Shown here in pieces: positions 13,311-26,343 of a stretch of DNA of 64,000 nt. Under the pieces are notes generated by a model. That model was not told the DNA's origin, ran no database searches, and saw nothing but the letters and a program-made list of their open reading frames with translations. The translations under genes and the position numbers were made by a program. Source of the stretch: Sabethes cyaneus (taxonomy: Eukaryota > Arthropoda > Insecta > Diptera > Culicidae); NCBI RefSeq assembly GCF_943734655.1, contig NC_071355.1:206576939-206640938 (forward strand). Direction: 5' to 3'. Every line of letters begins with the position of its first letter. The stretch's first letter is position 1.

Positions 13311-15706
13311 ACGTTTTTAATCTCACTCACTTTTCTCGGAGATGGCTGGACCGATTTTAATGTTCTTAGTGTCAAATGAAAGGTCTAGGTATCCCATTGG
13401 TCGCTATTGAATTTCATACTGATCGGACTTTTAGTTCAAAAGTTATGTATAAAAATACGAAAAATATGGGACTTCATTATCTCATAGGTCTCTTAACCGA
13501 TTTGAACAAAATTGATTGCATATGAAAGAGGAGCCTTGCAAACCCTCAACTTCCTAATTTCATGACGATTGGACTTGTAGTTTGAAAGTTACATAAAGAA
13601 ATGTGAAAAGATAGTATTTAAAACATATTTATGTAACATATAAGCATTAATTTAATGAAAAACATCACACATTTTATGATTATTTGAAAATTACTGCTAA
13701 GATCTATCAAACGAAACCGAGTTATTTAAAATCGGACGCTTCATTCAAAAGTTATTCAAACTTTAACACTTAAGCACCGTATATTAAACCGTTAAAACGT
13801 GTGAAATCAAAACATATCAATCAAATGTTGATTGTATTCAATGTATGAGATGTGTGTGATGTATGTGTGTATGTATGTATGTATGTATGTATGTATGTAT
13901 GTATGTATGTATGTATGTATGTATGTATGTATGTATGTATGTATGTATGTATGTATGTATGTATGTATGTATGTATGTATGTATGTATGTATGTATGTAT
14001 GTATGTATGTATGTATGTATGTATGTATGTATGTATGTATGTATGTATGTATGTATGTATGTATGTATGTATGTATGTATGTATGTATGTATGTATGTAT
14101 GTATGTATGTATGTATGTATGTATGTATGTATGTATGTATGTATGTATGTATGTATGTATGTATGTATGTATGTATGTATGTATGTTATGTAGGTATGTG
14201 TGTATGTATGTATGTATGTATGTGATGACAATTTGCAATTTTAAAATTTGCAATGAAATTCAAGAAAAGTGAGAAACATGTCAATTGTCTGAAGTTTTTG
14301 AAGCCCCTTAGTGGAATACGAACTCTGAAATTAAAGAAAAGAAAAAACTTTTACCGTCTAAATTCCACTATTTAATATTTATTCGCGACAGATACGTATA
14401 CGCTTTGAAATAAGACACTGATGAAGCCTGCACATCGTAGGTGAACTACGTATCTGTTGCAAATAAATATTAAATAGTGGGATTCAATCGAAAAGTTTTT
14501 TCTTTTCTTTGATTTCAGATTTTAATTGTCATTTTCTTCACTTGCTGTTACTCACAATTGTACAAGAAAAGCAAAGAGCGAAGAAAAGCAGTTTATTTAA
14601 GCATGTAGGTATAGTGGTGTATAGAATCAAAAATACTAGTGAGTTGATTTTTCCAAATAAATTTGTACAAATTCCAAACAAATTCTGCGCATCAATAGAT
14701 GCTCTTTCCAATCCATGGATACTAGAGCTTAGAAATGTCTTATGAAAAATAGGAAGTAAACGTTGCACGGTAGAAATTTTGTAAGATTTGTTTTCGTTAG
14801 TGATATTTTAAAGGACAGATGTCTTATGTCATGTATCATGTTTTAATAAATAAATCAAAAAAAGACGAGCACTGGGAATCATATCGATCGTATTTCCCAT
14901 TCTCAAGCATGTTTATGGCGCAGCTTTGGCACTATTTTTCGACCTCATCTTGTTTTCCTAACCCTCTAACATTGTAAAAACGATGCGATTAAGCTAATGA
15001 CTATCTTTTCATGAAAGTACATTCAAAAGAAGCTTAAGTTTTGATTTTCATGCAAAAAATAATTATCTGAAGGAGCGCCAGCTAAGAAATAGTTCAATTT
15101 CTCTTTTTCATATCTAATGCTCTATTCAGTTATTTTTTCTAATTCAGATATATTGCAAAATTGAAGCCAAGCAAACTAATAGTAAAATTTTGAGATTAAT
15201 CATTTTGTTGTAGATATCCTTTTTCTTCAAAAGCGAAGTATAATAATAATTTTTCTGAACTCTTGTTTTTCAAAGATGCTAACTTTTGAGCGCATGGTAT
15301 TAATATCAAAATATCAAAAAAATCTACCCTTTGGGTTTAAACCACTCAAAAAAAAATATCAGAAAATCTGCTATGAACACATGTTTCATATTGTCAGTTC
15401 AAAACAAGTTTCGTATGTGGCTCTGAAACCCGAAAGTTAGCCGATCGATTATAAAACTAAATAAGATGTTCATCAAATAACATAAATGACGCTTACAAGT
15501 ATTTACGCACCCAAGGAAAGAAAATATAATTATTCTACGCAATACGTTATGAATTTTACTGGCAAATAAGTATTTTGAGGAATACGGAACGGATATTTAA
15601 AAATATAGTCAAGTTAATTATAGATGTTCCTGAAAAATTAAATAATGATTATTGTGGCAATAGAAAGGCTAGGTCACGCCGCTAGGTGGATTAATTTGGG
15701 TTTCAC
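13158..15706 (-). mobile_element. Family F1 repeat, copy 2 (inverted)
   Basis: Reverse-complement counterpart of 6988-9653 along essentially its whole length, including the microsatellites (TG at about 13262-13310, GTAT at 13861-14222). With copy 1 it forms inverted arms of about 2.6 kb around a 3.5-kb spacer. Confidence 0.8.
13861..14222. repeat. (GTAT)n microsatellite
   Basis: Over 320 bp of pure GTAT tetranucleotide with slight degeneration at 14186-14222. More than twice the length of the equivalent array in F1 copy 1. Open frames across it are artefacts of the repeat. Confidence 0.97.
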
Positions 15707-16530
15707 TAATAAATTGCACCTACGTGCTATAGAATTGTAAACCGTAATACATTTTCAAAGGTTTTGGTATCGTGGCTAGCCACGACGGGTCAACCTTGTC
15801 TATCAATATTATCGCACAGATTTGAGTCGAATCTCAAAACTTCGTAAAGTTTTGTACGCCTGGAAAACAGTTTTTCACAAAATTTTTAATGGCTGCGGAA
15901 CTTCCAAGCAAACTTTGAAAAACTCTACCTTGTGGAAAATTTCCAAAATGTTTTTTATTGTTTCTTGTTCTTGTACTTGTGCCATTCATTGACAAATGTG
16001 GCCATTGGCTCATTGACAAATTTCATCATTGACAATCCGGATAAAATATTATTTGGAAAAATCTCTTACAAAATGTTCGACAGTGATAGAAAACTGCAAA
16101 GAATAATCTAAAAATCATATAGCGAATTTGTTTATTCAATCTGGGTTGGAACTGGATGAATTTTATTTGTCAGATAGGCGCAAATGAACACAAAAAATTC
16201 ATCCAGTCCAAACCCGGATTGAATATACAAATTCGCTAATAGCCTGTCTCTTGGAAATATTTTCTATCTCTTCTGTTTTCAATGTGAAAATGTTCTTCAA
16301 AAAAATTTTTATGAACGCCTATGATTTTTTGACGTAGGACTACGTCTTTGTTTACTATACTGGGACTGGGTAGCACTTTGTGAAAACGAAAATAGTGTAA
16401 CGTTTGAATGAAAGAAATGCTAATGCAAATGCCAATAACTACTAAACTACGGAACGAAACTGACCAATTCATTAGTCGTTGAATAGATAAAATTACCAGC
16501 AATTTTATGGGTGGTAAGAGAGCAATTTTA
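15707..16530. other. Inner hAT-element sequence with a short hairpin
   Basis: Largely unrecognised AT-rich sequence. Contains the hairpin at 16121-16237 and the 16-bp dyad GACGTAGGACTACGTC at 16331-16346, a motif shared with family X. No gene is supported. Confidence 0.35.
16121..16237. repeat. Short imperfect hairpin, about 45-bp arms
   Basis: AGCGAATTTGTTTATTCAAT on the left pairs with ATTGAATATACAAATTCGCT on the right, and the pairing continues inward through CTGGATGAATT / AATTCATCCAG. The loop is about 25 bp. It could be a minimal foldback MITE. The precursor-like shape could also yield small RNA if transcribed, but nothing here shows transcription. Confidence 0.7.
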
Positions 16531-16860
16531 GGGAGGGCGTAAGAGGAGGGGCTCCTATACAAATGAAACATAAATTTCCTCAAAACTCGAGAATTAATCA
16601 AGCAAATGGAGCCAAATTTGTCATGTGGGGGTTTTTGGAGGTAAGATTTTTTTCTGTGGTGTACTGAGACCCCTTCCCCTGCTAAGAGGGGGGCTCCCAT
16701 ACAAATGAAATACGAATTTCTTCATAACTCTAAAACTAATCAAGCAAATGGAACCAAATTTTGCATGCGGGGGTTTTATGATGGTTTGAGACCCCTCAAC
16801 CCTGTGGTAGGAGGATTAGGACTCTCATACAAATAAAACAGAAATTTTTGCGTATGTGCC
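16530..16860 (+). repeat. Family T fragment
   Basis: Two to three degenerate family T units ('aactcgagaattaatcaagc', GAGACCCCTTCCCC) within the right part of the hAT-type element. Bases 16861-17515 that follow contain nothing I recognise. Confidence 0.65.
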
Positions 16861-17672
16861 ATATTTTCTGCTATGTAACAAGCGGTGATTTAATGATTAC
16901 ACGGATAGCAACGGTGATTAGCTGTGAAAGTAAACTAGTAAAACCTTCTCGGAACAAAAGACAGTGAATCGACGTCGCTCACTTACGTGCCCGTTGTCAT
17001 TCATGTCAAAAGAGACGGACATTCGAATGGCACATCATATTTGCGATGAACGTGCTTTGGCTTTAATGTTATTTGTAACCAGTGACCTTTTTAAACTCCA
17101 CTAGCGAGTTAAAGTAAGATTATTAAAAAATGTCAAGCTATGCATAATCATGTTTAATACAATAATCTGTTGGCTGGTCATTCATTACTATTTTAACCTT
17201 TATGATGCGCACAAGTGATTTTTAAAAGAAATCTCTATGTCTCAATGGTTGCAGGCGTTGTACTTATGAACCCCCATCCACGTATTTTCAAAGCCACCAA
17301 TGAAGAATTGAATCTGAATATTTCTTTCTCTTCTTTCAAACATTCACTTAAACAATGACACTGACATATTCTTATAAACATACATATGCCAGAAATGCAG
17401 TTTACATTAGTCTTTGATCTAATGATCTGATATAGTCCTTTATCTTAGACTTTTGCAATGAAGGTTTGCGGGTTTGCCAAAATTGGCGCTTATCAAAGTA
17501 TTGCCAAATTTGCGCTACAAACCAATTTAGCGGTTAGCGGTTAGCGTTAGCTTCCGCTAAATTTTTAGTAGCTTTAGCGGTTAGCGGTTATCGAAGTTAA
17601 CGTTTTGAATTAGCGGACTAGCTGTTAGCGAAGCTAAAATTTCGGTTAGTGGTGCCCACCTCTGGTTTTCAC

Positions 17673-20600
17673 TTTCAATAAGTTGTTTAAAAAGTGGCAT
17701 TTGCGAATGAATTTTCTAAATCCTCCCTACTATCCAACACCGATTCTTGACCGGATACTACCGTTATGCCATTCCGTTCAACAGTTAAACACGCCTTATC
17801 ACTGATAAATCAAAACTTGATCTGATTTTACGGAAAAAAGCTCCGTCGGCGAGATGGATCGATTCTGGTCTTAGCCGAGGGAAACTACGTTCAAAAAAAA
17901 AAGCTCCGTCTGTTGTCGAAAATCCTTAATTTGCTTCGCATTGATGACCTTTGTTTAGCAGGTCACAAATATTTCACACTAAGTATTAATATTAGATTAA
18001 ATTAATTATAAATCTTGGAAGAAAAGTACAATTCTACTGTTTCATTGATAAATTTCACTGGGTTTCCCTAAACTATTTGTTGTCGTATTTTTATGAGATA
18101 AAGAAAGACCATCACTGACATTTGGCTTTTACAGACCGTCGCGAGCAATCCGCAACTGAGCAAAATTCTAAAATACCACATGGTAGATGCGGCTACTGAT
18201 TGTAACTGGCAGTTGTACTACACTTTATTCTGGTAATTATTCACACATTCGTTTCTTACGGCGATCTCGACCCAACTGATCCACTGCTGTCGGCCAAAAG
18301 TCAATATATATTTCATATTCTTATCAGTTAGGACAAAATAATTGCTGTGAGTAAGGAAACCCGAGAACGATCACTTTCATCGAAATATAATTTAGTATAC
18401 TAAATCCTAGTGAAATCAATTCTTAGACATCTATTTCGACCGCCAATTTGACAATTATTACTTAACCCTCTAACGGAATAGGTCGTCTGTAGAGGGCCTT
18501 TGCTTTTGGAGCTTCAGAGCCACATACAAAATTTGTTTTGAATTGACTAAGGTATACCGTGGCAAGCGGAAATGCGGGGTAGGTTAAAACGGAAGCGAAA
18601 ATGTTCACCGGAAATGATGAATTCCTGCTAGATTTTGACGTAGGACTACGTCTTTCAGGAAGATAGCTGGTATAGCGGGTAATTCCAAAAAATCTTTCTC
18701 GAAAAGTGGTCCAGCACCTTCTCACGCAGAATCACTGAATCTGACTCCTTCACAATGTGATAATTGTACTGTGCTATTTTTTATGTATTTTTATTCATTA
18801 AGACATTATATTGGATGGATAAAATAAGCTAAATAAAATAAAAAATAAAAAAACGTTACGGGACACCATTTTGAAGCACCTATTTTATTTTACATAGAAA
18901 TGCTTATCAAAAGTCAAGCACAGCGCGATTTTGAGTGTACATATATGATTAAAGAAAATCCATTGTTTCAAAAAATTCGGATTTAAATTCTCTGGTATAC
19001 GGAAATAAATGCAAAATTTTCGTTACGGGACACCACTATAAAAGTACCTGTTTTTAAAGGCCGCTTATCTGGAAAATGCTTTCATTTTTCAAAAAACTCT
19101 GTATGAACAAAATGTTACCCTACTAATGAAACATGTTTTGATGATATACAGTTTAAAATTATTTTGGCTTAAAACTATTGACAGAGAATTAATTAAATTC
19201 AGCCTTGCATAAATGATGAAAAAATCTATATTGTTAAGCTCCCACTTGTAAGGTGCATTTTAGCATGAATTGTCAATAAACAATATGGCAATTCAGGATT
19301 TTTGTAAGCTGTATAGTATGTTTGAACATACTACATATAAATATTTTTAATATTACTACTTTCAAAATTTGCTCTCATGGGATAGATGCGCGTGGAATGT
19401 GTCTTTTGTTGCTTGCTTACTTCGCAGAAGTGCTCACTGCGCACAGTGGGGCGACTCCATACAAATGCTGGCCAAGCCAAAAAATTTAAATCAAGGATAA
19501 TATGTGGTTCTTAAGTAATTTTGGGGTGCTGAGCCCGAATTTCAGGTTTATTTTGCAGTAGAAAGTATATTTTTTGTGTTAGGGAGAATTTTCAACTATT
19601 TTTCAAGTATTTTTTAAGAGTAATGACGTATAAGAAATGAGGATCATTCGGAAAACTATTGCAGATGGATTTTTATAGGATAAAACATTATATAAAACAA
19701 TACAAAGCAAGTATGATCTTTAATAATCAACACAAAATCCATATAAGTTAATATTAATCAAAAATCAAAACGTTTCCCCTAATTAGTTTTCTTAATCTTC
19801 TTTTTCTTTTTCTTCTTCTTCTTCTCCTTCTGCAGAATCACTCGTTTCACGTTTCGTCTTCAATAGTAATATAGCGTTCTCAGAAAGATTTTTCTAATTA
19901 CATTTTTCCGTTTCGAAGAAGCTATAAGCTTTATCCGGAGAAATAAGAAGACGAATAATTCTATCACGATTTGTTTTTTCACACTTATTTTTGCATGTAA
20001 AATATTGTCTTGTATTTTTATCACTATTTTTAGCATAAGGCAATAACCTTATTTTAGTGAGGGTCAATACCGGTGTAGTGGCTAGCATTCACACCGAGGA
20101 CCGTGGTTCAATTCCCAACCGCGCAGAAGTCACGAGTGACCCGAGTTGTTAAAGTGACTATAATTAAACAAAAAAAACTTATTTTTGTGCTTCTTCTGTC
20201 ATTCGTCCTATCAGCATTATAGTTGTCTAGATTAATTTATGACCGCGAATTCAAATTATTTGCATTGCAGTGGACGTATTATATGAGGACTGACTACCCT
20301 ATGACTACCCTGACGTAAAGGTTTTTGGTCTACAAGCAATAAGCTTCGAATTTTTCTGAAAAAATGTGTTCAAGAACTTGCTATAAGAAAATTTCTCAAC
20401 CTTTTAATTAATTTCATATCTATACCCGTGATTTTAGAACTAATACCAGGATTGGTATAAGATCTTCGAGCTGTATTTCCGTCATTACTATCGCTGTATC
20501 CTCCAGATTTCCTCCAACCTCTAAAATCTAGTCAATATGCAATATGGACCATACATTCGAAGCAGCTTATCCAACCATGTAAAGGAGATATCGCATAATT

Positions 20601-20976
20601 AAGATATCCTACGTTTACTTTGAATGTTTGCATTTTGTCAGTATTGTTGAATTCTGATATAATAGCCTTACAAACATAACATCTGTGCTCTGCGCTACTC
20701 TGCGCTAAATGAGACTATATCCATTTGAAAGTTCATATTTTACGCTAACTTTTACCGGTAGTGCCAATAGTGGCGAACCTTGGCTTCAAAACTTTTAAGC
20801 ATGTTTTACGCGAAAATTTGGCACTTTTTTAATGAAAATTAAAATTATGGCATACTATGATAAAATTACTGCATACTCAATTAATGGGCTTTATTCAGCA
20901 CTATTTTTTGAAGGACTTTTCCTTAGACACCGTTTAAATCCGAGTTACCATTAGACCTCTGGCATGTTTTGAAATA
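17673..20976. other. Non-coding region with scattered element fragments
   Basis: AT-rich and without a supported gene. Pieces recognised: a family X right-end fragment at 18637-18712 (GACGTAGGACTACGTC followed by the 'ctttcaggaagatagctgg' block); two similar 'gttacgggacacca' modules near 18855 and 19023; a SINE-like tRNA module at 20060-20140. The TEP-B signal-peptide exon could lie here, but I could not identify one. Confidence 0.4.
20060..20140 (+). mobile_element. tRNA-like module of a SINE
   Basis: GTGTAGTGGCTAGCATTC resembles an A box and GGTTCAATTCC at 20105-20115 is a good B box, spaced as in a tRNA. The region cannot fold as a normal tRNA cloverleaf and lacks an acceptor pairing, so a SINE head or tRNA pseudogene is the better reading. 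Confidence 0.5.
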
Positions 20977-21924
20977 GGGGAACTGGGGGGAAAATGAACA
21001 CCCTTAGCAATTTCGCCATTTGCTTCCCCAGGAACCAACCAAATGCTGAACGCACTACATGAATTGAAAGCTGGATTCATATTCCATGTAGCAAAATATA
21101 AAGATGTTTGAAAAAAGACGATTTGTCATGAAAAATTCCTTATTTCCGAAAGCGTTACATTCGAGCCTGATTTTTTTCGTGTGGGTAAAATGAACATGCA
21201 GTGAGGGCGAAATGAACATGTCATGGAAAACTAAAGTTAACATGCAGCTTGGATAAATTAAACATTATTTTACTTTATCATTGTTCTACATAAGCTGTAG
21301 ATATTCAACAAGGCTGCTGGAATTAAAATAGGACTCTACAAAGTTAACATAATGTATCTTCGCCAGGTTCATACAATGCTCGACTTTCAACTCGCTTCAT
21401 CGGTCATTTTCTGTCATTTTCCGAGAGACTTCATCATTTTTATTGATTGAATTGTAATTAGGTCCTGGCTGCTGATAAATGGAAAATAAAACATCATTAT
21501 ACACACTGTTCATTTTGCCCCCATAGTGAAGTGTTCATTTTTCCCCCAAAACACCAATTGTTTTCTAGTGTTTATTATAAACAAACAGTTGAAAAAAACA
21601 TTTGGAATTTTCGACAGATCCGCAGGACAGTGATAAGCAAACAACACTAAATGATACAAATAGTCCAAATTTAATTTGTTTCGCCAAAAAAGTTTACATA
21701 CTAATAGTGGAAATTAACATCAGCGTCAGATTTCAACAAATATTTTTTACTTTTTCAATTTTTTTCACTTTAGAACGTTTATGATCACCACATATTGTCT
21801 CAAATAGCTTGAAATACTTCTGGGAGAAGATCCCTATTGATATGGAACAGATTTTAATCGGTTTACTGGGAATTTGGCTACCTGTTCATTTTACCCCCCC
21901 TGTTCATTTTACCCACAGTTCCCC
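20977..21924. mobile_element. MITE with GGGGAACTG ends and TA duplication
   Basis: The left end is GGGGAACTGGGGGGAAAATG and the right end ATTTTACCCACAGTTCCCC, imperfect inverted repeats. Each is flanked by TA (20975-20976 and 21925-21926), as for Tc1/mariner-type insertion. About 948 bp, with internal subterminal repeats of the gggggaaaatgaac kind and no transposase. Confidence 0.78.
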
Positions 21925-22054
21925 TATTGGGTTATTTTTCAAAAAAACGCTAAAACATGCTGAGATAGCATACTTTCAAGATTCATAGAAACTTCAAATT
22001 TTGTCATATTGATCTAAAATTTTGGATTTGAACACTTCAATAGTATAGAATCAC

Positions 22055-22500
22055 AGAAAAAAATCAGAGGGGTTGTGTACAAGACACGACCGCATATATA
22101 GGTGACGCAGGACTACGTAAGTCTCTTTGTAGTGATAGTAGCATGTATTCATGCTTGTAATCATTCGATTCTTCATGTATACATGCTATATGCAACATAT
22201 ATATGCTACATGCGTTGTATGTAACATTTATCAAAGTAATAACATTGCATACCTTCAATTCTCAAAAGATTGTGCCTTTGAAAACAATTTAACAAAATCA
22301 AGAACACAAACTATTGCTTCCCTGCTACCTTACTGAAATTAAAGATTGTTTTTATTACCCATGGTTCCCCACGTTGAAGGGATTTTACCAATTCAATCCT
22401 ATTTTATCAACAGCACATCTTTTCAATACACTTCTAATGAAATGGTAAGCATGCGTATTCACGGGAAACTAGCAGTCATTAACTTTTCGTTGGAAAGCCC
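22055..22500 (+). mobile_element. Family X element, left part
   Basis: Begins AAATCAGAGGGGTTGTGTAC and closely follows 35449-35840 (same tracts: GACGCAGGACTACGTAAGTC, poly-purine and 'attcatgcttgtaatcattc'). The right half of the family is missing here; the sequence runs into the 22548 repeat. Confidence 0.7.
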
Positions 22501-22547
22501 AATTTCGGAAGCAGCTTTTCGGCCCAAAAACGGGATTGTGTTTATAA

Positions 22548-23382
22548 AACCCGATTTAATCCACCTAGTGGTGAAAGGAACCTTTGTTATACGGTCTTAC
22601 TTGCTATTTGAGATAGAAATCGACACGTCTTCGAAACATAATTCATCTATTGGTTATCGTTGCGTAGTGCGTTGGTTGCGTTGGTTTACATAAAATTTTC
22701 GAAAATTGAATAAGTTTACAAAATTTGAACAAAATAGGAACACTTTTTAATTTTGATAGGTCCTTTTTTCATGAAATTGCCGAGTAAGGATAAGTAAGAT
22801 GTTATTAATCTGAGTAAGTGCAAATAAAAGTATGTTGTAAGAGGAAATCTTATTCTTTAACATATACATTGCCTAGTAAAGCTCTAGTTTATATGTTTTT
22901 GAACTATGCATAGTTTCCTGTAATGCCATTCTATTTGAATCACATCAATAGAGTTTTCATAAATAATTTTCATCAATTTTTATTAACTCACGCTGTAGTA
23001 TTTTATACAACACGTGTAGGTTTTTCAACGCCATATTGTTATAAAGTTACAAATCGTTGTTTAACTAATGTATATTCTTCAACAAACTTATTATGAGCAA
23101 AATATCATAATTATTCAATGCAATAATAATTTAAATTGGTGGGAAAATTTATGCAGCAAAACTATCAGCAAATGTAAAATGTTTAAAATGTATCCGTCTG
23201 CTGGTAGTCGAGTAATTCGGAGTCAAAATTAGGGTATTTTTTAGAATCAAAGTTCTACAGACCCTAAACAAACAAACATAGAGGTATACTATTTCCAGCA
23301 AAGTTTTGTATTTTTAATATTTGTACTATTTTGTAGTACATGAAAAAGTCATACAACAATTACAAAAAGAGCAAAAATAGAA
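22548..23382 (+). repeat. Interspersed repeat, inverted copy of 1-830
   Basis: Reads from AACCCGATTTAATCCACCTA to 'aaaagagcaaaaatag' and is the reverse complement of 1-830 with high identity. The two copies bracket the TEP-B exons and the hAT element. Bases 23383-23740 hold no recognised feature. Confidence 0.75.
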
Positions 23383-23744
23383 AAACTGATTTTACAAATT
23401 CATATACAATAAATAAGATATTTCTATCTTCGCTCCAGAGATAGAAGGTTACTGTCTTTATCAAAATTTCTTGTAATAATATGCTCTATAACTTTGTAGA
23501 ACACATCGATGTGTTATATTGACACTGAAGAAAAACAATTTTTTTATTTCACTTTTAGGGGGATTAATCAAAATTTAAATTCCACCAGACGATAGAGCTT
23601 TCAATTTCAAGAAACTCTTACAAAGGTTCGATAAACCTAAAACCAAGTTTTCCCAGTCAAAACTCTAGTGCACACGTTTTCTATGGTTTGGGGCTATTTT
23701 GCGCGCGAGTAACTGTGTTGCAAAAGTTGGCGCGAGTATTCGAG

Positions 23745-24500
23745 GGTTAATATCTTTTAACCGGTAAAACCAATTCTTATGCAATTTTGCATATATATTC
23801 TTAGTGTCAAAACCTCTCGTTTGATATTAAAATAATTGAAATTAGGTAAATTATCTTGGTTAAAATCATTATAAATTATTGTTAATTTTGGTGTGGTGTA
23901 TACGGTTGCTCATAACTTTCAAATTAAACGTCCAATCACAAAACCATTCAATAGTGATCTATTAGGATATATTATCTTCCAAATGAGACTAATAGCGCAT
24001 AAATCGGTTTGGCCATCTCTAAGAAACAGGCGATAATTATTACCTTGTCAAAACAGGTTTTTTAAGCATAACTTTTAAACTACTTGTTTGTTTTCAATTA
24101 AAAATTGCTGAACAATTTAGCTTTAATAAGGGCTTTCATTTGATACTAAGATCGTTGAAATCGGTCATGTAGTTCCGAAGAAACCCGTGTCACGTATTTT
24201 TCACATTTTTGCTTATAACTTTTAAACGAAACGTCGTATCACGAAACAACTCAATAGTGATCTACTAGACAATAACACCTTTCAAACAAAAGTAATAGCG
24301 AACCATTCGGTTCAGCCATCTCTGAGAAACAGGCGATAGAAAAAATCATTACATACATACACACACACACACACAGACATTGCTCAAATCGCCGAACCCT
24401 ATCGATTGGTATATGTGACTTGGCCCTCCGGGCCTCGGATCAATTTCATGTTTTTCGACCAATTTTTAAACCTTTGTTATAGTATAACAAAGGTAAAAAT
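23745..24500 (+). repeat. Repeat family G, copy 2
   Basis: Same-orientation relative of 3040-4170. A short (CA)n stretch at 24358-24376 precedes a terminus 'cttggccctccgggcc' and a small hairpin, CCTTTGTTATAGTATAACAAAGG, around 24472-24493 (stem of ten bases). Non-coding. Confidence 0.65.
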
Positions 24501-24501
24501 G

Positions 24502-25565
24502 TATATGGGTCATTCCACGGGAAATTTACAGTCAAAATTTTTTTTCTCTTCGGAATATTTTTTTTACGTTCTTTGTTCAAAAAAAATCGACACGTATTTT
24601 TGTATTTCGATGTTACTGTTGGAATTCGCAAGATATGATTTTTTAAAGTATTGTAATCCGAAAAAATCACTATTTTTTAAATACTGATTGTAAACATAGT
24701 TTGTAATATTAAAAAATGACTTTCTACCAGATGTGTTCACTATTCCACAAGCTTTCAAAATTGGTATACCATACTTCCTCTTGATTGTTTTTCAATGGTT
24801 AAATAGTGCATTTTTATAAACAATTGCAATTTTTTCAAAGTTGGAACTTTTTTTTCTCGATTTTTTTTATTTTAAAATATTTGTTCATCTTTCTCGAAGA
24901 AGCATGCAAAATTTGGAAATGGAGAAATGAAAACTCTGGAAGTTATGAGTTTTTATGTCTCAGCGCGTGTGTTAATGTGAAGCGAGCGGTTATGCTCAAT
25001 CGATGTTCTAACCCACGGGCAGCTTCATAACGAGGCCGCCTTTGATGGTAATAAGTGTAACGTGTCGCTGAAGCACGTGTGTTCGTCCGCTCGTTTGCAT
25101 TAACGTGCGCGCTTCGATATAAAAATTCATAACTTCTAGAGTTTTCATTTCTCCATTTCCAAATTTTGCATGCTTCTTCGAGAAAGATGAACAAATATTT
25201 TAAAATCGAGAAAAAAAAGTTCCAACTTTGAAAAAATTGCAATTGTTTATAAAAATGCACTATTTAACTATTGAAAAACAGTCGAGAGGAAGTATGGTAT
25301 ACCAATTTTGAAAGCTTGTGGAATAGTGAACACATCTGGTAGAAAGTCATTTTTTGATATTACAAACTATGTTTACAATCAGTATTTAAAAAATAGTGAT
25401 TTTTTCGGATTACAATACTTCAAAAAATCATATCTTGCGAATTCCAACAGTAACATCGAAATACAAAAATACGTGTCGAGTTTTTTTGAACAAAGAACGT
25501 AAAAAAAATATTCCGAAGAGAAAAAAAATTTTGACTGTAAATTTCCCGTGGAATGACCCATATAT
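24502..25565. mobile_element. 1-kb foldback element (near-perfect hairpin)
   Basis: The left arm (about 24502-24962) and right arm (about 25105-25565) are reverse complements with only scattered differences. The outer ends are TATATGGGTCATTCCACGGG and CCCGTGGAATGACCCATATA. The loop of about 140 bp is GC-richer. Mirrored open frames occur in both arms because of the palindrome and are not credible genes. A TATA-flanked foldback MITE is the likely identity; a transcript across it would be long double-stranded RNA. Confidence 0.88.
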
Positions 25566-26340
25566 TTCTCCCGCGTTGATCGACTGATACTCCGCAAGTT
25601 TTTGAGCAAAAGATTCTAAAGAAACTGACTAAAGAAAAGACACTGGAGCTCAGTCACTCACGGCCTCCTGTCATCATTAAACCTGATTTGCTCAACGATG
25701 ATTGTTGTGCGTGACTCTGTTCAAAGTTGCTAGGAAAAGTTCGAACAATATTTTTTCGAGTTCAACATTTAGGCGATTTTATGAACTGTACGATACAAAT
25801 TTGATTGCCTGGTGTTTTCGTTAGGCAGCACGGATCGATTTCGTGATGATACGATGATATTTGTTGCCGTTTGCTTACAATCATTATTTTCAGTCGCGTT
25901 CATCGACTGATACTCCGCAAGTAAAGAAACTTAAAGAAACTGACTAAAGAAAAGACACTGGAGCTCAGTCACTCGCGGCCTCCTGTCATCATTAAACCTG
26001 GTTTGCTCAACGATGATTGTTGTGCGTGACTCTGTTCAAAGTTGCTAGGAAAAGTTCGAACAATGTTTTTTCGAGTTCAACATTTAGGCGATTTTATGAA
26101 CTGTACGATACAAATTTGATTGCCTCGTGTTTTGGTTAGGCAGCACGGATCGATTTCATGATGATACGATGATATTTGTTGCCGTTTGCTTGCAGTCATT
26201 ATTTTCTCCCGCGTTGATCGACTGATACTTCGCAAGTTTTCGAGCAAAAGATTCAGAAGGTTTCATCGAGATTCATGCGCACTTGGTTTCGACGAACTGA
26301 AAATGAGTTACCTGTCAATTCTTTAGTCAGTTTCTTTAGT
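25566..26340 (+). mobile_element. Two truncated direct copies of the 407-bp hAT MITE
   Basis: Starts of the MITE (TAAAGAAACTGACTAAAGAA, then AAGACACTGGAGC) occur at about 25617 and 25940. The second copy runs to the right terminus near 26338, while the first stops inside. Neither copy has flanking 8-bp repeats, which suggests rearrangement or insertion of one copy into another. Confidence 0.75.
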
Positions 26341-26343
26341 AAA

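Noticed and set aside
13807..14272. Open frames up to 148 codons over the GTAT array
   Set aside because: Tyr-Ile-His-Thr or Met-Tyr-Val-Cys periodic products of the tetranucleotide repeat.
19795..19840. Pyrimidine-rich tract as a regulatory element
   Set aside because: A simple CTT-rich stretch without other support.
20060..20140. A functional tRNA gene
   Set aside because: Good box-A and box-B similarity, but no acceptor stem or cloverleaf pairing; better explained as a SINE head.
24943..25260. 105-codon frame in the hairpin
   Set aside because: A mirrored version exists in the other arm; coding potential is a by-product of the palindrome.
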